DNA of 25,793 nt, taken from NCBI GenBank assembly GCA_002310155.1, contig DBYF01000114.1, forward strand, positions 1 through 25,793. The letters run 5' to 3'. Source of the stretch: Mageeibacillus sp. UBA1193 (GTDB lineage: Bacteria > Bacillota > Clostridia > Saccharofermentanales > Saccharofermentanaceae). The translations under genes and the position numbers were made by a program. Positions 1-7,817 of the stretch are shown piece after piece. The first letter of the stretch is position 1. Each line of letters opens with the position of its first letter. The notes beneath the pieces were generated by a model. It had not been told where the DNA came from, did no database searches, and saw nothing but the letters and a program-made list of their open reading frames with translations.

Positions 1-207
1 CTGGATGCCATGAAGGGTCTGACCGCAAGAGAGGAGAAGGTACTCCGTCTCCGTTTCGGTCTGGACGATGGCCGTCAGCGCACTCTCGAAGAAGTCGGTA
101 AAGAGTTCAATGTAACGCGTGAGCGTATTCGTCAGATCGAAGCAAAGGCACTCCGTAAGCTTCGTCATCCCAGCCGCAGTAAGAAGCTGAAAGACTACAT
201 CGACTAA
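1..207 (+). CDS. rpoD: RNA polymerase primary sigma factor, C-terminal end (partial)
   Basis: The frame is open from the first base and ends with TAA at 205-207, so only the last 68 residues of the gene are inside the window. They match region 4 of housekeeping sigma-70 factors. The segment [18 protein letters not shown] starts region 4, followed by the helix-turn-helix [21 protein letters not shown], which contacts the -35 promoter element. The C-terminus [14 protein letters not shown] is the usual end of RpoD/SigA. The ATG at 10 is internal, not the true start. No terminator lies between this gene and the Rnf-like cluster 27 bases downstream, so read-through is likely. Confidence 0.95.
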   Translation: MDAMKGLTAREEKVLRLRFGLDDGRQRTLEEVGKEFNVTRERIRQIEAKALRKLRHPSRSKKLKDYID

Positions 208-234
208 CAGGCTTCTTGTGCGAGAGGCGAGCAC

Positions 235-1575
235 ATGAAGAAACTTTCTTTCAAAACAGGATTCATGCCGAAAGATGGATTGGACTTCGTGCATCAACGT
301 AAGTTTATGCGCGAAGCCCTTCTTGAAGTATGCTCTCCCCGCGAAGTCACTATCCCGATGAAACAGCATACGGGAACTGCCTGTGACCCGGTCGTCTCTG
401 TCGGAGATGAAGTGGCCATGGGAGATCTGATCGGTGTACCTGCAGATATGAACGGTGTTCCCGTACATGCCAGTATTTCCGGCACTGTTACGAAGATCGA
501 TTCGATCCGTCTTCCCAACAAAGTCAACTGCAAAGCGGTCACGATCAAGAACGATCTGCGCCGCCGCGTATCTACCAAGATCCAACCTCGAAAAGATATC
601 TCCAGACTGTCACTGACCGAGCTTTCCAAGCTTCTGTGGCAGTCCGGTATCTGCGGTATGGGCGGAGAAGGTGTTCCGACCTATACCAAGTGCATGCGCG
701 CTGAGAAACTCGGTGTCAATACACTTCTGGTCAATTGCACCCAGAGCGAACCTTTTCTTTCCTGTGACCTTCACCATATCCGTGTAAATCCGTCAAAAGT
801 CCTTCAGGGAGCCATGGCGCTGAGCGGTGTTTGCCGCGTCAGACGTGTCGTTTTCTGTATCGAGGACACCTGGACGGATGAGATCGATGCGCTCCAGAAG
901 GCGGTGGATAAGGCGAAAGAACGCTACATGGACCGTAAGATCGAGATCAAGCTCTTTAAGACCAGATTCCCGCAGGGCTGTCAGCAGCTTCTGATCAAGG
1001 CGCTCTACGGTGTGGAGATCCCTCTTGGAAAAGAACCGGAAGAAATCGTAAAAGCAGTGCTTTTCAATGCGTCGACATGCTTCGCTTTTTCTGAAATGGT
1101 CGAGAAGAACCAGCCTCTGACATCACGTATCGTGACGATCTCGGGTGACACGATCACCGGCCATAATGTTCTGGTACCGATCGGAACGAGTGTAGAGGAG
1201 ATCCTCGAGAGAGTCCCCGGCGCCCACTCCGCGCAGCGTATTGCCTGGGGCGGCGCGATGACGGGTGTCGCGATCAAAGACCTGAAAGCACCGATCATTA
1301 AGACGACTACAGCGATCACGATCATCAGAAAATTCGAGCCCCCGCGTCTGAACTGCATCCACTGCGGTGCCTGCGTAGGTGCATGTCCTGTCGGACTGTC
1401 TCCCTATCTTCTGAACCGTCTGATCGAACTCGGACAGACCGAACAGGTACAGACCGAATCGGTTGAACAGTGTATCGCCTGCGGAGCATGCTCCTATGTA
1501 TGCCCGGCCGGTATCGAACTGTCCACAAATATCGCGAAAGCCGCTCATAGGGCAAGAAGGAGTGCAGCACGATGA
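235..1575 (+). CDS. rnfC: RnfC-like electron transport complex subunit
   Basis: This is a 446-residue relative of RnfC, the peripheral subunit of Rnf (ferredoxin:NAD+ oxidoreductase) that normally handles NADH/FMN and carries two [4Fe-4S] clusters. An N-terminal barrel-sandwich region covers about residues 40-105 (VPVHASISGTVTKID). A nucleotide/FMN fold starts at GMGGEGVPT (141-149). Two complete CxxCxxCxxxCP ferredoxin motifs lie at C374/377/380/384 and C413/416/419/423. Departures from the family are GGEGVPT instead of the usual GGAGFPT, and NCTQSEPF (167-174) instead of NGAECEPY, both in the flavin/nucleotide pocket. The stop overlaps the next start (ATGA), so it is translationally coupled to the RnfD-like gene. 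The family call is firm; whether it oxidises or reduces NAD(H) is not certain given the altered pocket. Confidence 0.88.
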   Translation: MKKLSFKTGFMPKDGLDFVHQRKFMREALLEVCSPREVTIPMKQHTGTACDPVVSVGDEVAMGDLIGVPADMNGVPVHASISGTVTKIDSIRLPNKVNCKAVTIKNDLRRRVSTKIQPRKDISRLSLTELSKLLWQSGICGMGGEGVPTYTKCMRAEKLGVNTLLVNCTQSEPFLSCDLHHIRVNPSKVLQGAMALSGVCRVRRVVFCIEDTWTDEIDALQKAVDKAKERYMDRKIEIKLFKTRFPQGCQQLLIKALYGVEIPLGKEPEEIVKAVLFNASTCFAFSEMVEKNQPLTSRIVTISGDTITGHNVLVPIGTSVEEILERVPGAHSAQRIAWGGAMTGVAIKDLKAPIIKTTTAITIIRKFEPPRLNCIHCGACVGACPVGLSPYLLNRLIELGQTEQVQTESVEQCIACGACSYVCPAGIELSTNIAKAAHRARRSAAR

Positions 1576-2537
1576 AGAGAAAACAGCTGGCTCCCCATAT
1601 TCACGCGGATCAGCCCGCGGCAGAAAGATATCTTTATGTGCTGGTCGCATTGCTTCCGGCATTTCTCGGAGCGGTCTTCTATTACGGCATCCGTGTCCTG
1701 ATCCTGGCTGCCGTTTCGATGTTCTGCTTTTTCATGAGCGATTATCTTATTTCGGAGAAACTGTATCCGGAACTTCCGTTCCATGTGGATTACAGCTCAC
1801 TGGTATCCGGCCTTTTACTGGTCCTTATGGTCCCGGCCTCCACGTCCGCGTGGGCGGTAGCGATGGCGGCACTCTTCGGATCTGTCCTGGTCAAGCAGGC
1901 CTTTGGCGGTGCCGGAGCAAATGTCTTTAATCCTGCGCTGGGTGCCCGTGCCTTTCTGGAATTCGCATGTCCGGCACAAATGGTTGCGGCAGAAAAACCC
2001 TTCCAGGGATTGTGGAATCTTACCACGCTCTGGACAGGAAAACCGGGCACGATCACACCGGCTTCTTCTGAAGGTGTCCGTTTTGTAGACATCTTTTCGG
2101 GAAGACTCGTAGGAATGGCGGGTGTGACATCGATCGTGCTCCTTCTCCTGGGATTTCTGATCCTTCTGGAGAGAAGACTGATCCGCTTTGAGGCGCCTCT
2201 TGCGTATTTCGCAACGCTCGTAGTCGGCTATGTGCCGTTTTTCTGGGATCACTTAAACTTCCATGAGTTCTTTTACTGGGTCTCTGTGGGAGGTATTCTC
2301 CTGATCGGTATCTTCGCACTGAATGACTGCACGACGACACCTATGGATCCGAAGGGCAGGATCGTCTTCGGATTTGGAGCTGGACTTCTGACACTGATCC
2401 TGTACCGGTTCGGAAACAGCAGTTATGCGATGATCTTCCCGGTTCTGATGATGAATATGACTACTCCGATCTTCGATCGGTATCTGCGCCCGAGAGTATT
2501 CTCCAAGGCGAGCTGGTTCCGGGAGGTGGAGAAATGA
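1572..2537 (+). CDS. rnfD: RnfD-like membrane subunit with degenerate flavin attachment motif
   Basis: This 321-residue multi-span membrane protein belongs to the RnfD/NqrB family. Diagnostic segments are APHIHA (7-12), FGGAGANVFNPALGARAFL (111-129), and the C-terminal TTTPMDPKGRIVFGFGAG (254-271) through PIFDRYLRPRVF (299-310). Family members carry FMN covalently on the Thr of an SGATP-type motif after the FNPA segment. Here the equivalent stretch (about 141-170) contains only GTITPA (159-164). A Thr-Pro pair (T162-P163) remains, but the S-G-A residues and the upstream Asp are absent. Flavinylation by an ApbE-type transferase is therefore doubtful. The gene overlaps its neighbours on both sides by ATGA junctions, a tight operon. 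Confidence 0.85.
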   Translation: MKRKQLAPHIHADQPAAERYLYVLVALLPAFLGAVFYYGIRVLILAAVSMFCFFMSDYLISEKLYPELPFHVDYSSLVSGLLLVLMVPASTSAWAVAMAALFGSVLVKQAFGGAGANVFNPALGARAFLEFACPAQMVAAEKPFQGLWNLTTLWTGKPGTITPASSEGVRFVDIFSGRLVGMAGVTSIVLLLLGFLILLERRLIRFEAPLAYFATLVVGYVPFFWDHLNFHEFFYWVSVGGILLIGIFALNDCTTTPMDPKGRIVFGFGAGLLTLILYRFGNSSYAMIFPVLMMNMTTPIFDRYLRPRVFSKASWFREVEK

Positions 2538-3754
2538 CGCGTTCGTTTTTCAGAGGGCTGACGCTTCGTGCGGTCATATGTGTCGTCCTGAGTATGACGT
2601 TCCTTCTTTCGTGCCTGTGGTATAACCGACGGGTCAACCGTTCCCGTGAACAGGATGAATACCGTGAGGAATACGGATCCCTGCTCATGGCTTCAGAGTA
2701 CCGTGAACTGAAGACGGATGTCCTGAAAAACCATAAAGATGTGCAGGCAGTGTACAGTGCTTATGACGAGAGCGGAAAGCTTCTGGGATATATTGTTGAT
2801 GTTAAGACGCAGACCGCTTCAGGTTATGTCCACTCTCAGATGAGTATCAGCGATAGCGGCGAGAACCTTCTCAATATCCGTATTATCGAGGAGACCGAAG
2901 ATGGACCGCGCTTCAGCGAAGAAGATATGGACGTGATGAGAGAACAGCTCAAGGGTGCGCGTATCCCTGTGGCGATCCGTCAGGACCTTCCGGTAGATGT
3001 TCCGTATCAGGTCGACTATGACCCGCTGCTCGGACTTCACGATGGTGTCTACTATGCCAGAAATGAAAAACCTTCGAAGGACGGATATACCGATTATTGC
3101 GAGATCGAAGTCAGTGGCGGAAGAATCGTCCGCGTGAAATGGGATGCTGAGAATGAAACGAACAATACCCGCTCTGCAGATTCGATCAGCGGCGAGTATA
3201 AGGTCAGCGGAAACATCTGGGCGGATCAGGCGTACCGTCTGGAAAACCATCTGGTCCATGTTCAGGATCCGGTAAAACTTGCGATGAAGTCCGATGGCAA
3301 GACGGAGATCATCGATGGTGTTACGATCGACATCTCTACGTTCGTCAAGCTCGTAAACTCGTGTATTGATTACTCGAGATCCACATATACCAAGGAAATG
3401 TATCTGCGTGATCATTCGTCCGAAGGTGAAAAGAAAGATACTGATAAGAAAGAGACAGGAGATACTGATCCGACATCGGATCCTGCTACAACAGATCCTA
3501 CGGCGGTCGGAGTTACAGCGACTCCTTCTCCTACAAAAGCACCGTCACAGGTCGAAGTCATCGGTGGTGAAGACGGTATGGTCTCCGGAGATGGCGCGAA
3601 TGTCCTTTCTGAGAGTGTAGATGGTATTCCGATGAGTGAGATCCGTACGTATATCGACGGACTTGCGGATGACCGAAGCAGAAGCGCCGCGCTCCTGACC
3701 ACGGTCAATCAGGCATACAAGTTTATCCGTGAGTACTTGAACTGGGTGGGATGA
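2534..3754 (+). CDS. rnfG: RnfG-like protein with two degenerate FMN-binding-type domains
   Basis: This 406-residue protein is about twice the usual RnfG length. An N-terminal membrane anchor lies at about 11-29, and the rest is predicted extracytoplasmic. The first FMN_bind-like region spans about 70-165 (GKLLGYIVDV, then SGYVHSQMSIS). A second begins at DGVYYARNE (170-178) with CEIEVSGGRIVRVKW (189-203). The attachment motif expected after each domain is degraded. DGVTIDISTFVKLVNS (261-276) stands where DGVTGATxTS would be. The C-terminal DGLADDRSRSAALLTTVNQA (375-394) resembles the region after SGATxTS, but without SGAT. A Thr/Asp/Pro-rich low-complexity linker covers about 293-340. Position between rnfD- and rnfE/A-like genes supports the RnfG call. 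Loss of both flavin threonines suggests a structural rather than redox role, which is inference. Confidence 0.72.
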   Translation: MTRSFFRGLTLRAVICVVLSMTFLLSCLWYNRRVNRSREQDEYREEYGSLLMASEYRELKTDVLKNHKDVQAVYSAYDESGKLLGYIVDVKTQTASGYVHSQMSISDSGENLLNIRIIEETEDGPRFSEEDMDVMREQLKGARIPVAIRQDLPVDVPYQVDYDPLLGLHDGVYYARNEKPSKDGYTDYCEIEVSGGRIVRVKWDAENETNNTRSADSISGEYKVSGNIWADQAYRLENHLVHVQDPVKLAMKSDGKTEIIDGVTIDISTFVKLVNSCIDYSRSTYTKEMYLRDHSSEGEKKDTDKKETGDTDPTSDPATTDPTAVGVTATPSPTKAPSQVEVIGGEDGMVSGDGANVLSESVDGIPMSEIRTYIDGLADDRSRSAALLTTVNQAYKFIREYLNWVG

Positions 3755-3755
3755 T

Positions 3756-4883
3756 ATGGACGGAACGAAGAGTATAACACTTAAACAATACCGTATCCTG
3801 CTTTCGTGTGCACTTCTGCTGATCTTCACGACATCAACAGTGCCGGTATTTGCGTGCGCGCTTATTCAGATCGTGCTGTTCTGCCTGATCAACCACGCGG
3901 TCTTCTCGAGTATTTCGAATAAACGTATCTGCTGGGGTATATTCCTTTCGATCGCCGCGCTGATGGGAGAGGGGATGTTCTTCCTTTCTCCGTATATTCC
4001 CGAATGCTTTTCGGAAGAGGTCTTTTATCTTCTCCCGGCATCCACGTTCCTCTTTCTCTGCACGCCGATGTTTGACTACTATACGGAAGACAGAAAGCTT
4101 GAGATGAAGGATATCTGGCACGGCATCGCGTTCTGTGCATTCGCGGGACTTCCGATCGCCCTGATCCGTGAACTCTTCGGCCGGGCTTCGGTCGCGGGAG
4201 TTGATGTTCCTGCTCTGGTGAAGTGGAAGAACGGTTTCTTCGGACACACCGCGGGCTCCGCGCTGATGGTACTTGGAATCGTGATCGCCTTTACATGGTG
4301 GAAGAACCTCGATGAGGATGATGACTATATCCTTGAAACATCAGAGAAGAGATCGAAAATCTATCAGCCGATCTCGGCAGGCACAGAGAAGAAATTCCTC
4401 GTGCTCAGCCTGTGTATCCTGCTTTATGATCTTCTGTTCAGTGTACTTGGTATGCTGACGATCTACTATGCGCCGGATTACCTTTTGAAACCGTCGCACA
4501 TCATTGTTATGTCTTCTATTCTGTCGATCGCTATTCTGACACTCCTGATCAAGATGTTCCATCTTTCGGAGACGGTAGACAGATACTTCTTTGTCCCGCT
4601 TTTGAGCGTCATCACTACATCGATCCCGTTGATCTTCTTCTCCGGATATCTGGATACGCATTTCCAGGGAGTTACAGTATCCGGGATTGCCTGGTGGGTA
4701 GCACTTATGGTGGGTGTCTGGATTTTTACTACTGTGGTCATCGCGTACACCAGATCAATCCACGGAAGACTTCTTTTCGGCAGACAGCCGAAGTATTTTG
4801 AAGGTATTCCGCTTATCGTTCTGCACGTGCTTCTGGCGATGATCGTATTTATGCCGTGGACACAGATCCTGGCGAATTTGTGA
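3756..4883 (+). CDS. RnfE-RnfA-like fused integral membrane protein
   Basis: This 375-residue protein reads as two tandem RnfA/RnfE/NqrD/NqrE-type halves. Residues 11-182 resemble RnfE. About six hydrophobic spans are visible, including IALIRELFGRASV (134-146), matching the family LREIxGxGTL segment, and GSALMVLGIVIAF (167-179), matching GAFIxLGLxLA. A charged linker covers 183-213. Residues 214-375 resemble RnfA, ending in FEGIPLIVLHVLLAMIVFMPW (348-368), like the RnfA end FRGxxIALITAGLMSLAFMGF. The order E then A matches the usual rnfE-rnfA order. Each half normally supplies two cysteines to an intramembrane [2Fe-2S] site. C18 and C102 are at plausible positions in the first half. The second half has only C220, with none after it. 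It starts 1 base after the RnfG-like stop. The assignment rests on by-eye alignment. Confidence 0.62.
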   Translation: MDGTKSITLKQYRILLSCALLLIFTTSTVPVFACALIQIVLFCLINHAVFSSISNKRICWGIFLSIAALMGEGMFFLSPYIPECFSEEVFYLLPASTFLFLCTPMFDYYTEDRKLEMKDIWHGIAFCAFAGLPIALIRELFGRASVAGVDVPALVKWKNGFFGHTAGSALMVLGIVIAFTWWKNLDEDDDYILETSEKRSKIYQPISAGTEKKFLVLSLCILLYDLLFSVLGMLTIYYAPDYLLKPSHIIVMSSILSIAILTLLIKMFHLSETVDRYFFVPLLSVITTSIPLIFFSGYLDTHFQGVTVSGIAWWVALMVGVWIFTTVVIAYTRSIHGRLLFGRQPKYFEGIPLIVLHVLLAMIVFMPWTQILANL

Positions 4884-4897
4884 TTGGAGGAAAAAGA

Positions 4898-6106
4898 ATG
4901 CAGGTCGTTATCACATGTCTTTTCGGACTGGAACATTACTGCGTGGAAGATCTTGAGAAGATCGGCTACGGAAGAGAGGAACTTACGGTATCCGATGGTC
5001 AGATCCTTGTGGATACGACTCCTTCCACTATGGCGTCGGATGTTGCCCGAATCTGCATCTGGATGAGAAGAGGCGAGCGCGTGCTGCTCTCTGTAAACAC
5101 TTTTCCTGCACAGACTTTTGAAGAGTTTTTCGATGGCTTTGCTGCGATGCGCTGGGACCAGTGGGTACCGAGCAACTGGGCGTTCCATGTAAACGGTTAT
5201 TCCCGAGATTCGAAGCTCTTCGGTATTCCCGCCTGCCAGAGCCTGGCGAAGAAGGCGATCGTTAAATCCCTTCTTTCCGCAAAGCACCTGTCGGACGGCA
5301 TGCGTATTGAAGAGAACGAGAAGCTGGGCACCTGCAAGATCGTGTTCGGAATCGTAAAGGACCAGGTCCGTGTCATGATCGATGTGACCGGTGCAGGCCT
5401 TCACAAGCGCGGATACCGTCCGCTGATGCATGATGCTCCAATCAAGGAAACACTCGCGGCAGGCATGGTCAGCGCGGCACAGTACCGTTTCTTCGGAGAA
5501 GAAGCTCTTGTTGACCCGTTCTGCGGATCCGGAACCATCGTGATCGAGGCGGCGATGATGGCCCTGAATATCGCGCCGGGCCTGACACGTCCATTCCTCG
5601 GGGAGAAGCTTCCCTATATCGGTCTGAACGCATATGAAAAGGCGAAGAAAGAAGCCCGCGATATGCAGGATCTCTCACCCATGGATGATATCTACTTCTA
5701 TGGATCAGATATCGACCCGAAAGCCGTAGCCACAGCGCAGAGAAACGCCAAGGCCGCAGGAGTTTCCGACTTTGTGCGCTTCCGTGTCAGTGACTATCGT
5801 GAAATGACTCCGAAAGCACTTTACGGATGGACACATCTCAAGCGTCAGCTCATCCTTTGTAATCCCCCGTACGGCGGGCGTCTCCTGACTCCGGAACAGG
5901 CCAAAGAGATCTATACCGGCATCGCACGTACCTATCTTGATCCGAAGGGTTTCTGCAGAAAGGGTATCCGTCTTTCGGTCATCACCCCGGACGATTCTTT
6001 CGAAAATGCAGTCGTTCGAAAAGCAGATAAAAGAAGAAAACTGTATAACGGTTCTATTCGCTGTCAATTAACAAACTACTACCGTCTCCCGCCGAGAGAA
6101 GAATAA
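4898..6106 (+). CDS. THUMP-domain class I RNA (guanine-N2) methyltransferase, RlmL/YpsC-like
   Basis: This 402-residue enzyme transfers a methyl group from SAM to an RNA guanine, probably in 23S rRNA by analogy with RlmL. An N-terminal ferredoxin-like/THUMP region covers about 1-165. The UPF0020 methyltransferase domain has the segment RGYRPLMHDAPIKETLAAGM (171-190), DPFCGSGT (206-213), the SAM-binding acidic loop GSDIDPKAV (269-277) and the catalytic NPPYG (322-326). I chose ATG 4898 because GGAGG at 4886-4890 precedes it at normal spacing. An in-frame ATG at 4856 lies inside the previous gene and has no such site. It is the last gene of the rpoD-rnf run, with a terminator about 60 bases downstream. 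The exact target base cannot be told from the sequence. Confidence 0.88.
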   Translation: MQVVITCLFGLEHYCVEDLEKIGYGREELTVSDGQILVDTTPSTMASDVARICIWMRRGERVLLSVNTFPAQTFEEFFDGFAAMRWDQWVPSNWAFHVNGYSRDSKLFGIPACQSLAKKAIVKSLLSAKHLSDGMRIEENEKLGTCKIVFGIVKDQVRVMIDVTGAGLHKRGYRPLMHDAPIKETLAAGMVSAAQYRFFGEEALVDPFCGSGTIVIEAAMMALNIAPGLTRPFLGEKLPYIGLNAYEKAKKEARDMQDLSPMDDIYFYGSDIDPKAVATAQRNAKAAGVSDFVRFRVSDYREMTPKALYGWTHLKRQLILCNPPYGGRLLTPEQAKEIYTGIARTYLDPKGFCRKGIRLSVITPDDSFENAVVRKADKRRKLYNGSIRCQLTNYYRLPPREE

Positions 6107-6167
6107 GGGACTAAAGTCCACGGCTCGCGGACACCCAAAATGTCAAATGAGAAAAAAGATAACTCCG

Positions 6168-6193
6168 AAAGCCCTTGAAATAAGGGCTTTTTC
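6168..6193 (+). terminator. Rho-independent terminator after the methyltransferase gene
   Basis: AAAGCCCTT (6168-6176) pairs perfectly with AAGGGCTTT (6182-6190) around a five-base loop, followed by further T residues. It closes the rpoD-rnf-methyltransferase run. Confidence 0.85.
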
Positions 6194-6300
6194 ACGTCAT
6201 GAAAACTTTTCGCGTTTTTTCAAAAACCCCTTGACAAAAAATGCACTCCCGAAAAATCGGCGTTTGAAGTGGGTGTTTTCCGCAAATGCTTGTCTTTGAG

Positions 6301-6367
6301 TTATCCACAGACTTTTCCACTTTTTCCACAGGTTTTTTGTTCACGAGTCAGGAAAAGTGGTGGAAAA
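6301..6367. promoter_or_regulatory. Cluster of DnaA-box-like sequences
   Basis: TTATCCACA at 6301-6309 is a perfect DnaA box (TTWTNCACA). TTTTCCACA at 6322-6330 also fits the consensus. TTTTCCACT at 6313-6321, and TTTTCCACC on the minus strand at 6359-6367, each differ by one base. Four such sites in 67 bases of AT-rich intergenic DNA are more than expected by chance. No dnaA, dnaN or other origin gene is in the window. This could be a DnaA-titration or regulatory cluster rather than the origin itself. Confidence 0.5.
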
Positions 6368-6405
6368 CTTTGGCGGTCGAAACATTTTTATGAGGCTTCA
6401 TTTGC

Positions 6406-6428
6406 TTTCATTTTGCATCGAAATGAAA
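6406..6428. repeat. Perfect 8-bp inverted repeat upstream of proA
   Basis: TTTCATTT (6406-6413) and AAATGAAA (6421-6428) form a perfect inverted repeat around seven bases, about 45 bases upstream of the proA -10 element. It could be an operator or a small hairpin. The rest of 6194-6471 shows T-rich tracts but no gene I would support. Confidence 0.4.
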
Positions 6429-6471
6429 GTGCAAAAAACCTTGAACTTCTCGGTTCAGAAGGGGCGTAATC

Positions 6472-6480
6472 TGATATAAT
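6472..6480 (+). promoter_or_regulatory. Extended -10 promoter for proA
   Basis: TGATATAAT combines a TGn extension with a perfect TATAAT (6475-6480), 41 bases before the proA start. The corresponding -35 region is weak, as is common for extended -10 promoters. It probably drives proA-rpiB-upp and may feed the atp genes, since no terminator is seen between them. Confidence 0.65.
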
Positions 6481-6520
6481 ATAGTGAAATAATTATTTGG
6501 AATTTTAGGAAGTGTTAGGT

Positions 6521-7801
6521 ATGACTGATTTCGAAACACGCGCAATGGAAGCAAAGCAGGCCTCATTCGCGATGGCAGTCCTGCCGACAGAAGTGAAGAA
6601 CAGAGCACTTTTGGCGGTTGCGGACGCACTTATGGCCAACAAAGAGGCGATCTTTTCTGCCAATGAGGCAGATCTCAAGAGTGCGAAGGAAACAGATCTC
6701 CCGATGCCGCTTCAGAAGAGACTTGTATTTGACGAGCATAAACTGAGTGATGTCGTTGCGGGACTGAAGAGTCTTACTGAACTTCCGGATCCGGTCGGCC
6801 GTGAGCTGATGAAGACAGAACTCGACGATGATCTTGTTCTGACACGTGTATCCTGCCCGATCGGTGTTCTCGGTATTATCTTTGAATCCCGTCCGGACGC
6901 GCTGGTGCAGATCGCATCCCTGGCGCTTAAGTCCGGTAACGCATGCTGCCTGAAGGGCGGAAGTGAAGCCTCGAACAGCAACCGTGCGCTTTTCGATGTG
7001 ATCGAGAAGGCATCTGTGGAAGCAGGACTTCCGAAGGGCTGGATCGTCCTCATGGAGACAAGAAACGACGTTTCTGAGATGCTCCTTCTGGACCAGTACA
7101 TCGACCTTATTATCCCGAGAGGCTCCAATTCATTTGTTCAGTACATCATGCAGCACAGCTCGATCCCGGTCATGGGACACGCTGACGGCGTCTGCCATCT
7201 GTATATCCATGAGAAAGCAGATCGCGATATGGCTTTGAAGATCGCGGTCGACAGTAAGACGCAGTACGTTGCCGTCTGCAATGCCTGCGAGACGATCATG
7301 GTAGATGAGTCCATCGCGGAATCTTTCCTGCCTGATCTGGCAAAAGCACTTTCCGAGAAGAATGTCGAGCTTCACGGCTGTGAGAAGACGAAGGCGATCC
7401 TGCCTGATGTTCTCCCTGTCGAAGAGTGGCATCACGAGTATCTTGACTACAAGGTCTCCCTCAAGGTCGTATCGGGCCTTCAGGAAGCAGTCGCTCATAT
7501 CAACAAGTACGGTTCCGGACATACGGATTCGATCGTTACATCGGATGCGGCGGTTGCGGAAGAGTTCATGAACAGTGTCGCTTCCGGTAATGCTTTCTGG
7601 AACTGCAGTACCCGTTTCTCGGATGGCTTCCGCTATGGTTTCGGCGCCGAGGTCGGTATCAGCACCAGTAAGCTTCACGCGAGAGGCCCTGTCGGTCTTG
7701 ATGGACTTGTGACCTACAAGTACAAGATCAGAGGTAACGGAAATATCGTTGCGGACTACGCCAGCGGTGAGCGCAAGTTTACACATAAGCACATCAAATG
7801 A
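6521..7801 (+). CDS. proA: Glutamate-5-semialdehyde dehydrogenase (gamma-glutamyl phosphate reductase)
   Basis: This 426-residue enzyme reduces gamma-glutamyl phosphate to glutamate-5-semialdehyde with NADPH, the second step of proline synthesis. The aldehyde-dehydrogenase fold is clear. PIGVLGIIFESRPD (113-126) is the ProA signature. The catalytic cysteine is C253 in AVCNACET (251-258). GGSEASNSNRAL (146-157) and IIPRGSN (197-203) are also typical. The start is ATG 6521, eight bases after AGGAAG at 6507-6512. An upstream in-frame GTG at 6512 lies inside that ribosome binding site and is not used. The partner proB is not in the window, so the proline genes are not paired here. Length is normal for the family. 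Confidence 0.95.
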   Translation: MTDFETRAMEAKQASFAMAVLPTEVKNRALLAVADALMANKEAIFSANEADLKSAKETDLPMPLQKRLVFDEHKLSDVVAGLKSLTELPDPVGRELMKTELDDDLVLTRVSCPIGVLGIIFESRPDALVQIASLALKSGNACCLKGGSEASNSNRALFDVIEKASVEAGLPKGWIVLMETRNDVSEMLLLDQYIDLIIPRGSNSFVQYIMQHSSIPVMGHADGVCHLYIHEKADRDMALKIAVDSKTQYVAVCNACETIMVDESIAESFLPDLAKALSEKNVELHGCEKTKAILPDVLPVEEWHHEYLDYKVSLKVVSGLQEAVAHINKYGSGHTDSIVTSDAAVAEEFMNSVASGNAFWNCSTRFSDGFRYGFGAEVGISTSKLHARGPVGLDGLVTYKYKIRGNGNIVADYASGERKFTHKHIK

Positions 7802-7817
7802 AAAGGGGTTAAGTAAG

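Noticed and set aside
6269..6469. 66-codon open frame in the methyltransferase-proA intergenic region
   Set aside because: It has no ribosome binding site, runs through the DnaA-box-like cluster and inverted repeat, and its translation resembles no protein family I know.
6194..6520. Chromosomal replication origin
   Set aside because: DnaA-box-like sites are present, but no dnaA, dnaN, recF, gyrB, rpmH or parAB gene is near, and there is no clear AT-rich unwinding repeat. It is kept only as a DnaA-box-like cluster.
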